Source: Gaeumannomyces sp. JS-464
Taxonomy: Eukaryota > Ascomycota > Sordariomycetes > Magnaporthales > Magnaporthaceae
Assembly (NCBI GenBank): GCA_002197995.1
Contig: NGZR01000003.1
Location: 6,882,001 to 6,946,000, forward strand
DNA: 64,000 bases
Direction of reading: 5' to 3'
Position 1 is the first letter of the stretch, and each line of letters begins with the position of its first letter. Shown piece after piece: positions 31,196 to 41,461 of the stretch. Made by a program: the position numbers and the translations under genes. Under the pieces are notes generated by a model that had not been told where the DNA came from, searched no databases, and worked only from the letters and a program-made list of their open reading frames with translations.

Positions 31196-32174
31196 ATGAA
31201 GATCGCCGGCCTCGTCTCTGCCGCTACTCGTCTAGCTACTCTGGGTTAGGCGCACCCACTAGCCCAAACCTGAACCTCGAAGCCGGTGGAGGGGACGGAT
31301 CTGTGCAGGTACGGACATTCCCGCCTTTGCGACATACCTTTGCTTCGGAAAGTTCTCCAGGATGTCAGGCTCACGTTAAAGAATTTACAGGACGTCGATG
31401 GATGCCCTAATATCATTATCGTACTCGCGAGGGGCACCAGCGAGCCGGGCAACATCGGAATCCTCGTCGGTGCGTGGGGCCTGGAGCCTTATTTGTCCCA
31501 TCGCCCAATGTTTCGGACGGACGACTGAAAGAAAACTGCTGTAGGACCCCAATTTCTCGACGCGGTTAAGCAAGCGGCGGGAGGGAAAAGCGTCGCCATG
31601 CAGGGTGTCGACTACGCAGCCATATTTTACGGCTTCCTAGCTGGCGGCGACAAGGATGGAGCCGGAAACATGTGAGCACACAAGAACAAACCGGACTTGG
31701 TATTTGACCCCAACCCGAAGGACGAAAGCTTATGCCAGATACAGGGCCAAGGTCACAACAGTCTTCGCCAACAAATGCCCAAACTCGAACGTCGTCATTT
31801 CGGGCTACTCGCAGGGCGCCCAGATGACGCGCCTAGCGGCCCAGGGGCTGTCCGCCGACGTCCAGGCCAAGATCAGCAGCGCCGTCGTGTTCGGCGACCC
31901 GGATGAAGGGCAGCCGATCCAGGGCGTCCCGTCGGAGAAGACTTCGAGTATCTGCCGCGACGGCGACACCATCTGCCATGGCGGGACCCTCATCCTCATC
32001 CCGCACCTGGTGTAAGTCATGATCTCGAAGCATCCCCCGCGTCTTGTTTCGAGATATTCCAGCAAGCGGCAGGAAAAGAGCGATCTGACCCCGGCGCATT
32101 GTAGGTACGATCAAGACGTGGGCCAGGCGGCCCAGTTTGTCGTCAGCCAGATAAAGAGCCGCCGCTCTACCTGA
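31196..32174 (+). CDS. Cutinase-family secreted serine esterase, five exons
   Basis: Exons 31196-31308, 31391-31469, 31545-31671, 31745-32011 and 32105-32174, with donors GTACGG, GTGCGT, GTGAGC and GTAAGT and acceptors ending in AG; about 218 residues. The signal peptide begins MKIAGLVSAAT. Cutinase marks are CPNIIIVLARGTSEPGNIG, the nucleophile elbow VISGYSQGAQM, FGDPDEGQPIQG, the catalytic-Asp region CRDGDTIC and the catalytic-His region IPHLVYDQDV. Cutinases hydrolyse plant cuticle polyester or short esters outside the cell. At 31243-31245 (GGG) the frame slips within the signal peptide; one missing G joins it to LGAPTSPN and makes the CDS 657 nt, divisible by three. The residual frame therefore shows two stops (TAG at 31247, TGA nearby) that vanish on correction. 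It could be a recent pseudogene, but the catalytic part is intact. Confidence 0.8.
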
Positions 32175-33091
32175 AAGAGAGACTGGGAAGTAGGTGGGAC
32201 AAGGGATTCTCTTTCAGGCCATGGGGAAAGGAGAAAGGAGATGTGGATAGCCAATGCTGAAACATACATTGAGGAGGGGGTCACGCAGCCAGGGGATGCC
32301 GGAAAAAAAATTAAAAGCACCGTCTACCGCAGATCCTAACATGAAGAGCTAGTGTTTGACTTGATTAGCAGACCGTCTAAGTCCGAATCTAGGTATTTTT
32401 CGTGGCGGCGCGGCCCCGCGAGACGGCGGTGGCGGGTGAAATGCGAGCACCGACTGGACGTGACTGGCGCCTAAAGACAAGCAGGTACCTATCATTGGCA
32501 GCCCAGCGTTCTACAGATCCGGCGTCTTGTTTTCTCTGGAGCTCCTGCTGATCGAGAGGAGGGGCTGGGTGCGGAAAATCCCCGATAAAGATAGATGCGA
32601 CGTCAGAATCATGGTCGGGATCTGCAGGAGGCGTAGGCAGCCCTTCCTACGGTTTCGTAGCACGTGTAATTTCTAGCTTGCAGGCGCAGGCTGCATTTCC
32701 ATGCGTAAATCTGCAACTTTAGTGCCCGAGCAGCTTCACAGCCACCGTTGCCCGGGACTGGTCTTGATTTGAGCGAAGCCGAGAAATGTGCAGAAGCGAG
32801 ACACAGCCACGACAGTCGAGTCCGGTTTAGCAAATGACGACTACAGTCGCTGCGCAAATGGCTACGCCCAGGCGAACAAGAGTTTTCCGTCTAATCGTTT
32901 GGATATTTAATGGCGCCGGATTCCCCTCATTAGATGGTCGGTGCACACCACCGGCAGCACCGCGCAGCCACCGTTCCAATTATCTCCATCACCACACATA
33001 ACCGAACGCCCACCTGTCGGCCACGCTCTGCAGTCGTGCTGTCTGGATTTCAACGCGCTAAAATCACCCTAGCGTTCTCGGCTTCGGAGCC
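32175..33091. other. Intergenic
   Basis: 3' region of the cutinase and promoter of the HeLo-like gene. No coding or repeat signal that I can support. Confidence 0.4.
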
Positions 33092-34441
33092 ATGTCCGGG
33101 ATCGAACTCGCCTCTATTGTCATCCAATCCGTCGGAGCTATCGTCTCCTTAAGGGCAGAAGTTGAGGGGATATTCGGATCCACGAGCGGGGCAAATATCC
33201 TGCTCAAAAATGTCGAGTCGGACTTGACCAGGGTGAGGAGGGACTCTACCAATCCAGGCTTGCCCGCCGAGCTTCGAAGTTTCCTTGGCTCTTTCGAAAA
33301 GGCCCTGGAAGAGCTTCAGATTGTGCTCCTGAAGGTTCGGCTGGGGAAGACTGGCTGGAGGATCCGTTGGGCACTGCGAAGCACCGAGATCAAAAAGCTC
33401 GTATCGCATCTGGACCTGCTTCGGGAGCATGGCGCTGTCATTCTCCGCGGACCGTCAGACGACGAACCCGCCCCGGAGTACTCGGAGGCGTCGTTGAAAT
33501 CCCCAGACGTTAGCACTACTCCTCCTGGACCGTCCCGCAACGAAGCAACGTTGGTGTTCCCGGTGGCACTGCCAAAGCACCCAGATATGGGCATCGCGCT
33601 GGAGGACTTTGGGCATCATCGTGCGCCTGTAACCCCGAGCAACAACGCAGATGAGGCCAGGCAAGGCGAGCAAGCCACCGCACCATCGAACGAGGGCCCG
33701 GTTGAAGAGACACATAGTCAGAGGAGCAAGAGTTTGACAAGTGACGACGAAGAGAGGGAAGGAAGAACGGGAAGTCTTGATCATGCCGAGGAAACCAGTC
33801 CTCCGGGCGATTCATCGCCTGATACTCAACTCAACACCGGAACAGTCTCCTCCCAGGAATTCGGTCGCTTTTTCGAGTCCTGGTTAGCCACGGCAGTTTC
33901 CACCCCGATCTGGGTCCACGGACTCTACTTCGGCTTGGGGCTGCTGGCAATAATAACATGCGGCATGTCCCTACCATCTGGAGAAGAGGCGCCGTTTACG
34001 GTCAGGCCAGCCGCAACCATCGACCCGGGTTTCTACTCGTTGATATCCCAGTCGGCCCTTTGCCTCCTTAGCACGTTCACCATAATTGTCCCTCTTGCCC
34101 GCCGCAACCGCAAGTTGTACAAGGACATACCGGTCTCGTCGCCGCCTTCGTTCAGGCTGTTTGTCTTGGTGGCGGGCGCGTGCGCGGTGGCTTCGGGGAT
34201 ACTGGCAGCCTGGAGCCAAAAGCTGGCGACGGTGCTCGGCTTCGTTAGCACGGCTGCGCAGCTCGTGGCTACGCTGATGCTTATCCAGGGGACTACGGAC
34301 AAGATCACGGATCGAAATCGCCGCATAGAGGAGCTCGAGGTTGAGGGAATGGGCTGGCGAAGACTGTGGCAGACTTCAAATATGACGAGACGTCAAGTGC
34401 CGAGGCCCAGTGCTTTGCGTGTTCATCTTCGAGCTCACTAG
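33092..34441 (+). CDS. HeLo-like N-terminal domain protein with four C-terminal transmembrane helices
   Basis: Single exon, 449 residues, intact, ATG in CCATGTCC. The first about 115 residues (MSGIELASIVIQSVGAIVSL..., with FLGSFEKALEELQIVLLKVR) have the helical texture of the HeLo-like N-terminal domains found on fungal NLR/STAND and prion-signalling proteins, where the domain inserts into membranes to cause cell death. Residues 120-255 are a low-complexity acidic, Ser/Pro-rich linker. Four hydrophobic segments follow at about 275-293, 315-334, 354-373 and 379-398, and then a basic tail. There is no nucleotide-binding or repeat domain. The combination suggests a membrane-resident execution or adaptor protein. 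It lies 4.5 kb from a HET-domain pseudogene. Domain assignment is from texture only and should be treated as tentative. Confidence 0.7.
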   Translation: MSGIELASIVIQSVGAIVSLRAEVEGIFGSTSGANILLKNVESDLTRVRRDSTNPGLPAELRSFLGSFEKALEELQIVLLKVRLGKTGWRIRWALRSTEIKKLVSHLDLLREHGAVILRGPSDDEPAPEYSEASLKSPDVSTTPPGPSRNEATLVFPVALPKHPDMGIALEDFGHHRAPVTPSNNADEARQGEQATAPSNEGPVEETHSQRSKSLTSDDEEREGRTGSLDHAEETSPPGDSSPDTQLNTGTVSSQEFGRFFESWLATAVSTPIWVHGLYFGLGLLAIITCGMSLPSGEEAPFTVRPAATIDPGFYSLISQSALCLLSTFTIIVPLARRNRKLYKDIPVSSPPSFRLFVLVAGACAVASGILAAWSQKLATVLGFVSTAAQLVATLMLIQGTTDKITDRNRRIEELEVEGMGWRRLWQTSNMTRRQVPRPSALRVHLRAH

Positions 34442-34490
34442 AGGGCTTAGACTGGTAGAGAACTTCCGGTAGGAATCTATCGCGATTAGG

Positions 34491-34950
34491 TCATGCGGCA
34501 CCCATCGTGACGTCCTGAACCAGCGAAACAACCCTATCAATGCCTTGGACAATCTCGTTGTCGCTATGCCACGTCCAGCATAACCGTATGCATCTCCAAA
34601 ACCACGCTAAGGCCCTTAGCGCACTGTCGGGATCTCCCTCTACCGTCATAATACCCCCAAAAGCGAACCGCAGTGGGATATTGATGTAAACGAAATAGCT
34701 TCCAGCCACCATAGCACTTTGCTCTCCCTGGTATTTTTCTGCCCTCGATCAGCTCAAACCCTACCGGCGCCAGTTTCTGCCGGATCAGCTCATGGACAGA
34801 GGGTGCTGCTAGCTGCTAGGGACAGCCCCCGGACCTGGTGGCGCCGACCTGGGTCAGTGCCAGGGCGAACGCCGGCGTGATCTCGACCCAGCCCGTGCGG
34901 ACTCCGGGCGACAATCCTAGGGAGGGAACCGTTGCTGGCGGCGCTGTCCC
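34491..34950 (-). pseudogene. Relic of an unidentified coding gene
   Basis: On the minus strand a coding-like segment runs from about 34950 to a stop at 34491: WVEITPAFALALTQVG, an in-frame TAG (at about 34817), then SVHELIRQKLAPVGFELIEG. A one-base slip at the T-run 34744-34748 leads into MVAGSYFVYINIPLRF...EGDPDSALRALAWFWRCIRL. The continuity of plausible protein over two lesions argues for a decayed or error-broken gene. I do not recognise the family; the 5' end is not found. Confidence 0.45.
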
Positions 34951-35981
34951 AGTTGTCGCAGGGGCCGCCGTCCAGCACCCTCCCCAGTTTCTTACGTCAT
35001 CCCCCAGTGCCGATCCATTCTCCCACGCGGGCGACCGTTGACACGAAGACCCTCTCCATCGCCTCGGCTATCCTTTCTTTCATCGGCCGACACTTATCAC
35101 CTGGGTCAGCGAGCGGAGGACCTCTGCTGCCCCTGGCGAGCAATCAGGCGAATGTAGGAGATTTTTTTGTCAACCCCGTCTGTGCGACGGCGCTGCTCCT
35201 GATCTCCGAACCCCAGAACCCCACGCCGCCAAGGTTGCATGCAGGCTCGCCTCGCAGCTCCTCCGCCAGTTCCGGGCGGGCATCACACTGCTATACTGCT
35301 TCTAGGCAACGCCGCCCGAGTGCCCGACCGAGAATTACGGCCTCCCTGACATGTCAGACGCAGTTCGCGCGTGCTCCAACATACTCGCCGATTTTGGCTG
35401 ACAGATGGCCTAGAGGCTATTGTCTGCGTGACCTGTTTGCCTTGTTGGCCCGCGAAGTTCCACCTATCGACCGTCCGGGTCGCCGACCAACGCGGGTCTG
35501 TGCCAAGGCCGAGACCAGCATCAGGGACAAGCTACCCGATATCCAGAGCCTGGCGATGCACCATCAAACGCTGCGCATGGTCGAGGAGATGACCTCGGAT
35601 GAACTCCCACGTTTGAAGGCGGCCGAGGCACCGCAAAACAGCTCCACGTCCATTCCCAACGGTTCCGCCGCCCAGAAACGGAGCCAGGCAGGCCAGGATG
35701 GTCTAGAGCAAGGGAGCCGCAGCACAATTTTCGGCGTGCCATTTTCGGGACATGGTCCCTTTTTCACGACGGGGGCACATCACGGATAGTCGCGACCGAC
35801 GATATCCCCGGGTCCCCTGGTGACCTCTCCACGCTGTAGCCCAGGTCGCGTTAGTCGCCGCCAGTCGGCCAGTGGGATTATCGGCTTTTGCTAGCTCGTC
35901 GAACTCCTAGGGCTATACGCCGACTTGGGCGCTCCTATCCTTGCACTTGGATGGAATTCTCTATCGAGAGGATTGAACTGC
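34951..35981. other. Probable relic region without a supportable gene
   Basis: Several short frames on both strands look partly protein-like, for example CPTENYGLPDMSDAV near 35315 (plus) ending in TGA at about 35400, and a segment near 35520-35640. They do not join with any consistent set of splice sites. It may be the 5' part of the relic to the left or an unrelated decayed gene. Confidence 0.3.
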
Positions 35982-36893
35982 CTAATCGGAATCCGAGATG
36001 GGAGGCGTGAGCACTCCCTCCCCCGCCACCCGCTCCTCCAACAGAAACCGAACCACCATGTCAGCCGCCGTAACCGCGTCGTCGTCCGAATCGATCTGCT
36101 CCAGAGAGGACTGTACGATCTGCGGCTCCCACGCAGCGCCAAAGACGCGCAGTGTCTCCCCGTTGATGTCTCGGTCGAACTCAAAGTGCCCCTGGTACGT
36201 CAGCACCCGACCCGGGAGGTAGACTCCCTGCACCGCGCAATGCTTGGTGCTGCCAACAAGAATCCAGTCCGGCGGCAGGCGCTGCTGCGGGGGCCCCGGC
36301 AGCCTGACGTGGCCGGCATGCACAAATTGCAGCTTCAGAGTGTCCTGCTTGGCCGCGTCGTTCTCGTCTCCTACGTCGTCGCTGTCTGGCGTCGGAGGCC
36401 GCTGCGATGGGGGTAGGTGAGCTCCTCTCCCGAGCGCGGCCCGGAACTCGGGCGTGAGCCGTATGGGATGGACGCCTATCTCCCATCCATTAGGGTCCTT
36501 CTCCACGACGGCGCCGTGCTCGCCCAGCAGCGCTTGGCAGAGTATCTGGTGGCCGAAGCAGCTGCCAAACAGCTTGAGCCTGGGGCTCTGGCTGTACACG
36601 CGGCTTAGAAACTTGTCCAGAGTCCAGATCCACTCGGCGTCGTCGTACGCCGATGACGAGGATCCGGTGACAAGAAGAAGGTCGAAGTCGTCGGGCCGCG
36701 ACGGGTACTCGCCCCGGACGACGTCGAAGTGCTCGGATCGTATTTCGACATGCGGCGCCACCCGAGCGGCGGCTTCGACGAGTAGGCGGTGAAAGATGGC
36801 GCCGTACGACCCGAACTTGGAGCGAACATTGGGTACCGGCGTGTCAGGGTTGAGCATACCGATTCGCATGGTCCTGGGCGGCAAGCGATACAT
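35982..36893 (-). CDS. Class I glutamine-amidotransferase-like protein
   Basis: Minus strand, single exon, 303 residues, ATG at 36893, intact. The fold-typical order is present: MLNPDTPVPNVRSKFGSYG, a SEHFDVVRGEYP segment, LLVTGSSSSAYDD, the nucleophile elbow LKLFGSCFGHQI (Cys112), WEIGVHPIRLT, and the His-x-Glu of YQGHFEFD (His236, Glu238). This is the catalytic triad of class I GATases. Stand-alone fungal members of this group are usually annotated as GATase-like proteins of unknown substrate; some act on gamma-glutamyl bonds. An acidic loop (about residues 160-185) is inserted before FVHAGHV. No synthetase partner gene is adjacent. Confidence 0.88.
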   Translation of the reverse strand: MYRLPPRTMRIGMLNPDTPVPNVRSKFGSYGAIFHRLLVEAAARVAPHVEIRSEHFDVVRGEYPSRPDDFDLLLVTGSSSSAYDDAEWIWTLDKFLSRVYSQSPRLKLFGSCFGHQILCQALLGEHGAVVEKDPNGWEIGVHPIRLTPEFRAALGRGAHLPPSQRPPTPDSDDVGDENDAAKQDTLKLQFVHAGHVRLPGPPQQRLPPDWILVGSTKHCAVQGVYLPGRVLTYQGHFEFDRDINGETLRVFGAAWEPQIVQSSLEQIDSDDDAVTAADMVVRFLLEERVAGEGVLTPPISDSD

Positions 36894-37032
36894 TGTCTTG
36901 GTGCTGTCTGGCCTCCAGGCTGTCGGCCGTCAAGGGTAAGAAGTGGGATTATTTCTGTGGTCATCGCAGCACCTTGTGCACCTCTATTCCCCGGCGGCTT
37001 TTGACCACTATATCGCATCTTCTCGTGAAGAG

Positions 37033-37065
<33 letters not shown>

Positions 37066-37499
37066 CGCGCCAGCTGAACCCGGGCCACATGATGTGGCGG
37101 GACATGAGTGGGCTGGCTGACGCTGTGGTCCCCGAGGAGTCAACGCCGGTAGGTATCTCCTATCGTGACTGTCGTCCCCCTATCGTTGTTCCCGAGGCCA
37201 CAGCCCGTGCTCGCTAGGTCTCGCCCCACTCAGATCAACGCGGGATAAACGGATTAGGGTGCTAGACGTCCCGATAGCGGAGGACCCCCCGTTGCACCCC
37301 TCCCCCGCATTTGTATTCCAGTGTAACGTCTTGGCCCTACAACCCCTTGGTGTGTTCCAGACCAGAGCCGATGAAAGCTGCTTTTTGGCAACACAAAGGA
37401 GCATAGGCAACTTGCAGCGCTTTCCAGGCTGTCGGCACAGGCTCACCTGCGGGCCGACGTAGATAACAGCAGATAAGCCATGTTGAACGATGGTATGCA
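36894..37499. other. Intergenic with long poly-C tract
   Basis: Promoter side of the GATase-like gene; contains the 31-C homopolymer. Nothing else recognised. Confidence 0.4.
37034..37064 (+). repeat. 31-base uninterrupted poly-C tract
   Basis: Thirty-one consecutive C, preceded by GAAGAGA and followed by GCGCGC. Its true length cannot be trusted given the run-length problems seen elsewhere. Confidence 0.9.
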
Positions 37500-39545
37500 G
37501 ATGTACAACCGAGAGGATCCGGCGTATATTGCAAAAGGTATTGTGGGAAACCCTGCCCCGGGGCTGGAAGATTTACACGAGCCCCATCGAGTCCATCAAG
37601 ATGCGCACCACTGTGGCCACGGATGCGCTACTAGAGCGCTCCTCGTAGCCATGCGTACTGGCTGTGACCAGGGGTTTCGGGGCCTGCTGCGGATCAGCGG
37701 CCAGATACGGCCCAATCTATTCGGCCTCAACGTCCGCCGCCCGGACATGCTCTTCAACGAGGTTCTGGATACCGACGAGCGCGTCACGCTACACACATTA
37801 TCCGAGTACCCATCTCGAAGCGACGAGCACGGCAAAAGCCTATACCTCGACCTTCGAAGAGGCGTCGGGGGCGAGTCGATCCGGGTCCTCCGCCCGCTGG
37901 ACGTCGATTCAACCCGCCTCGGGCTCCAGCCGCTGCAGGACAATGGCGCGCGCGGGCGGGGGGGCATGGCCGCGACGCTGCTGCACTCGTACACCTGCCC
38001 GGGCCACGAGCTACAGCTGGCACGCATCGCCGAGGACGCCGGCTTCATGCAGGCCTCGCTCTCGCGCGAGATACATTCTATGATACGCGCTATCTCGCGT
38101 AGCTACTCCACCAGTGCAACTTCTACTTCACCGCGCAAACGTGTGCCTACATCCAGGGCTTTTGCAGGCAGCCCTTCGGTAGCCTGGAGCAGCGGGATCG
38201 GGCGTGCGGTGCGAGCTCATGCGGGGCGGCGGCGGACTGGTGCCCTGGCGGCGCTCCAGCGGGCTCAAGGCGATCCTGTCAGGACCTGCGGGCGAGGCCG
38301 TGGGCTTGAGCCGGACATGCTACGATGTCGCGCGCCGGAAGCCGGTTATCAGGTTCGATATGGGCGGCATTTCGACAGATGTGAGCCGCTATGCTGGCGC
38401 GCTGGAGCACACGTTCCAGTCCATGACGGGTGGCATTACCACCAAATCGCCCCAAACTCGAATCCGATACTGTCGTGACAGGTGGCGGGAGTATCATTTC
38501 TTATAGGGACGGCCTTTTCACCGCAAGGCCCAAATCGGCAAGCGCCCACTCACGCCCAGTGGCTTATCGGAAAGGCGGTCCCCTGACTGTCACCGATGAG
38601 AACCTGGTTCTCCGACGGCTGCAGCCCAAGCACTTCCCTAAGATATTTAGCCCAAACGAGGACCAGCCCCCTGATTACGACGGAGCGCGTGCCGCTTTGG
38701 AGAAGCCGCTCGGAGCGTCAACGCCGATCTCGCAACATCAGGGGCGCCTCCCAAGACGGTTGAGGAGCTTGCGCTAGGGTTTATCAAGGTTTCCAACGCG
38801 ACCATGCGCAGACCACCCGGGAACCCTTACACGCCCTGGACCACATGGACGACGGCACGCCCATCGAGCTGACCATCACCATCGACCCTGCCACGGAAAT
38901 GGCCCACTTCGACTTCTCCGGTACGGGCTAGGAGGGCTACCGCTGCGCTGCCTGATCGACTAGGACATCCCGCTCAACGAAAGCTGCCTGCGCCCCATCG
39001 CCTTCGCCATTCCGCAGGCCAGCATCCTGAACCCGTCGCTTGAGGCTATCGTGTGCACTGGCAATCCCATTATATCGCAGCGCGTGGCCGACGCCGTGCT
39101 CGGGACGTTCCGAGCCTGCGCCGCCAGCCAGGGCGACTGCAGCATCGCCAACACCGGCGTCGACGGGAGCCGCGACGCCGTGACCGGGGCCGGGTTCGGG
39201 TTCCGCGAGACGCTGTGCGGCGGGTCCAGTCCGGGGCCAGGCCTGGCTGAGCGCGGGACGAGCGGCCTGGACGTCTCACAAGGCCAACACGCGCACCACG
39301 GACCCAGAGATCCCGGAGAAGCGGCACCCGGTCGTTCTGCGCGAGTTTTCCATCCGCGAAGGGCCCGGCGGGAGGGGTGGCTGGAACAGCGGTGACGGGA
39401 TCCGCCGTGCCTACGAGATTGGCCGCAACATGGCCTGCTCCATGCTTAGCTAGCGCCGCATCACGGGGCCCCACAGGATGCTGGGTGGCGTAGATGGAGA
39501 GTGCGGCGCGAACCACGCTGTCAAGGGCGGGGAGTGGGGCAGGAG
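37500..39545 (+). pseudogene. 5-oxoprolinase / hydantoinase (HyuA-HyuB) pseudogene
   Basis: Family motifs appear in the right order but scattered over all three plus frames with many stops. They are [17 protein letters not shown] and [11 protein letters not shown] (about 37555-37650), GFRGLLRISGQIRPNLF (about 37673-37725), LSGPAGEAVGLS and VIRFDMGGISTDVSRYAGAL (about 38275-38410), YRKGGPLTVTDENLVLRRL (about 38567-38625), MDDGTPIELTITIDP (about 38845), DIPLNESCLRPI and GNPIISQRVADAVLGTF (about 38966-39110), then FSIREGPGGRGGW and the RRITGPHRMLGGVDG end (about 39348-39500). An intact enzyme would be about 1,250-1,300 residues and open 5-oxoproline (or a hydantoin) with ATP. Here the N-terminal ATP-binding start is missing, the middle is shortened and there are many frameshifts, so the locus is dead. 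The neighbouring GC-rich composition shows it was not RIP-mutated like the repeats to the right. Confidence 0.85.
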
Positions 39546-41461
39546 GCGCCGTGTTGGTGCATGTTGGTGGGAGGGGAGATCCGTGGCTGCACAAGGGCGA
39601 CTGGCTCGCCGTGGGCACAGAGTCCCCTGGATAAGATTGAGGATTCCTATCCGGAGTTGATGCGGGTACGGCCACGTTACGGAACACCCAGGGTTCTGCC
39701 CGACCCCCAGAGACTGGATCCTAAAGATGGATGCAGGTGCGCGCGCACTCCTCCCAGGGTACCCGTCTCTGACGTGCAAGTTTGGCAAGGCGCAGACGCC
39801 CTGTTGTAAAGAAGCCCCATGTCAGCCTCAGCAACACGGATTTTAGTCCTGTACGCCGAGGCGTCAAGAGTTAGGCTGAATGGCGAGTAAGATTGGGCTC
39901 GAGTGCGGGAGGGAGCCGACGTTTGGGCTCTCATATCCGAAGCTTTGTCCACTTTTGTCTGTTTTTGCCCCTGGCGCAGTGCGCTTTTGCGCGTGGCTTA
40001 CCCCGTGCGCGCGACACAATTGCGCGCTGCGCGTCGCAATGGAATGTGATGGGTTGGCAACCCGAGGCGGCTTCGGTCCGCCTCATGGGCCATGTGTAAA
40101 AAGTATCATGCAGCCGGATCCTACAGCAGGATGGATACCTGGGCGAATGTGCACTTTGGTTGTGGCCCAACATCAGCCAGGGCTGTTTCGTGCCCAACGG
40201 TTCTGTCATTCCCCGTCGGGATGGTCGCCGCCAGGCTGCCTGCAATAGTCCCACGCCAGGCACATTGGCGCTGAGGCGTGGAAGCACGCCTGATGGAGGG
40301 TGGGGACCCCACGGTCATCGACCTCGCCCTGCCCGAAGAATCACTAAACATAACCACACCCTCAAACTTCGAGGAGAAAAAGTCGATCCATAGCATTTAG
40401 ATAGGTGATGGCCCACGCACCTACTCTTTCTCTCTCCTCAACCCCAAAGATCTCCATTCACGACTCTATCAACCCCGCGCAACATCAGTCCCCGGGGCAA
40501 GAATCATGGACGGCCACTTCCGGCAGCACCTCCACTCGGTAAGGAACCCTGCCTCGATTTGCCGCTAAAGCTGTTTCGTTTACTGCTAAACTAGAGGTCA
40601 ACATCAACCAAGACGGGCCGAGAATTCGCCACTCATCCTCCAGCTCCTTCGCCCATTCCGTCCACGTCGATATCAGCCTCTACCCCCTAATTGTTCCCCA
40701 AATACCTGATCCAGGATCCCTTGAGCTATGGCCACAAGCCCGCACCTCAAACCGGGGGCCATACGCTTATCTTTAAACCCATTTGTTAACGACCGCCACT
40801 TCCTTTATTAGCATGGAACCTGATGCAAAGAAAAGGTGCATATAATAAACCTATTGGATTAATCTTTATCTGTAAAAAAAAAAACTGGTAGGAAAACACC
40901 CGAGGGTTGAAAACCCTCGGGCTTTTTATATATAAACGTGTAGTAACATTGCTAAACCCTTTTCAGCATTGCCGAGTGCTTTGTAACCGTTTAATAAGCA
41001 TTTGGGACGCTAATAAAAGTGGTAATTTAAATTTTAGCTAGTACGACCGGCTTAGCTAAAAACACCTTTTTACGTTTTTGCGATATACTTTTTAATTAAT
41101 GCTTAAAAAGTACTGGTTATATTAAATAAATAAATAAAAATATCGCGAATGTTTTTGTTATAACGTAAGCTGAAAGCTTGTACGAGGTAAACACGATGGT
41201 AATAAACGATTTTATTAGTTAAAAGCTTTATATTACTATAAAGGTAAATATAACAACTTTAGCTTGCTTTAACAATTTAAAAATTGCCGTTTTTAAACTG
41301 CATAAATACTTGTGGCTTTTAAAGCTTTTATTACGTATTTAAATTTTTTAAGCTTTTTTTTTTTAATTTTCGGTTTTATAACGGTAAAGTTAAGTTTTTT
41401 TTCAATATAGTTATAATTGCTAACCCGCAGCGATTATTATTATAACGGCTTTTTTATATTA
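39546..41461. other. Transition zone into AT-rich DNA
   Basis: GC-normal until about 40780, then abruptly AT-rich. A possible two-exon fragment begins at ATG 40506 (MDGHFRQHLHS) with GTAAGG at 40539 and an acceptor near 40596, leading to a Ser/Thr/Pro-rich end. It is too short to support as a gene. The 40780-41460 stretch has RIP-like composition and no coding signal. Confidence 0.35.
40899..40927 (+). other. Perfect 10-bp hairpin followed by T-run
   Basis: CCCGAGGGTT, a 3-base loop, then AACCCTCGGG, followed by CTTTTT. It looks exactly like a bacterial intrinsic terminator, which has no such role in a fungal nucleus. It is GC-rich inside AT-rich DNA, 120 bases into the AT block. Confidence 0.7.
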
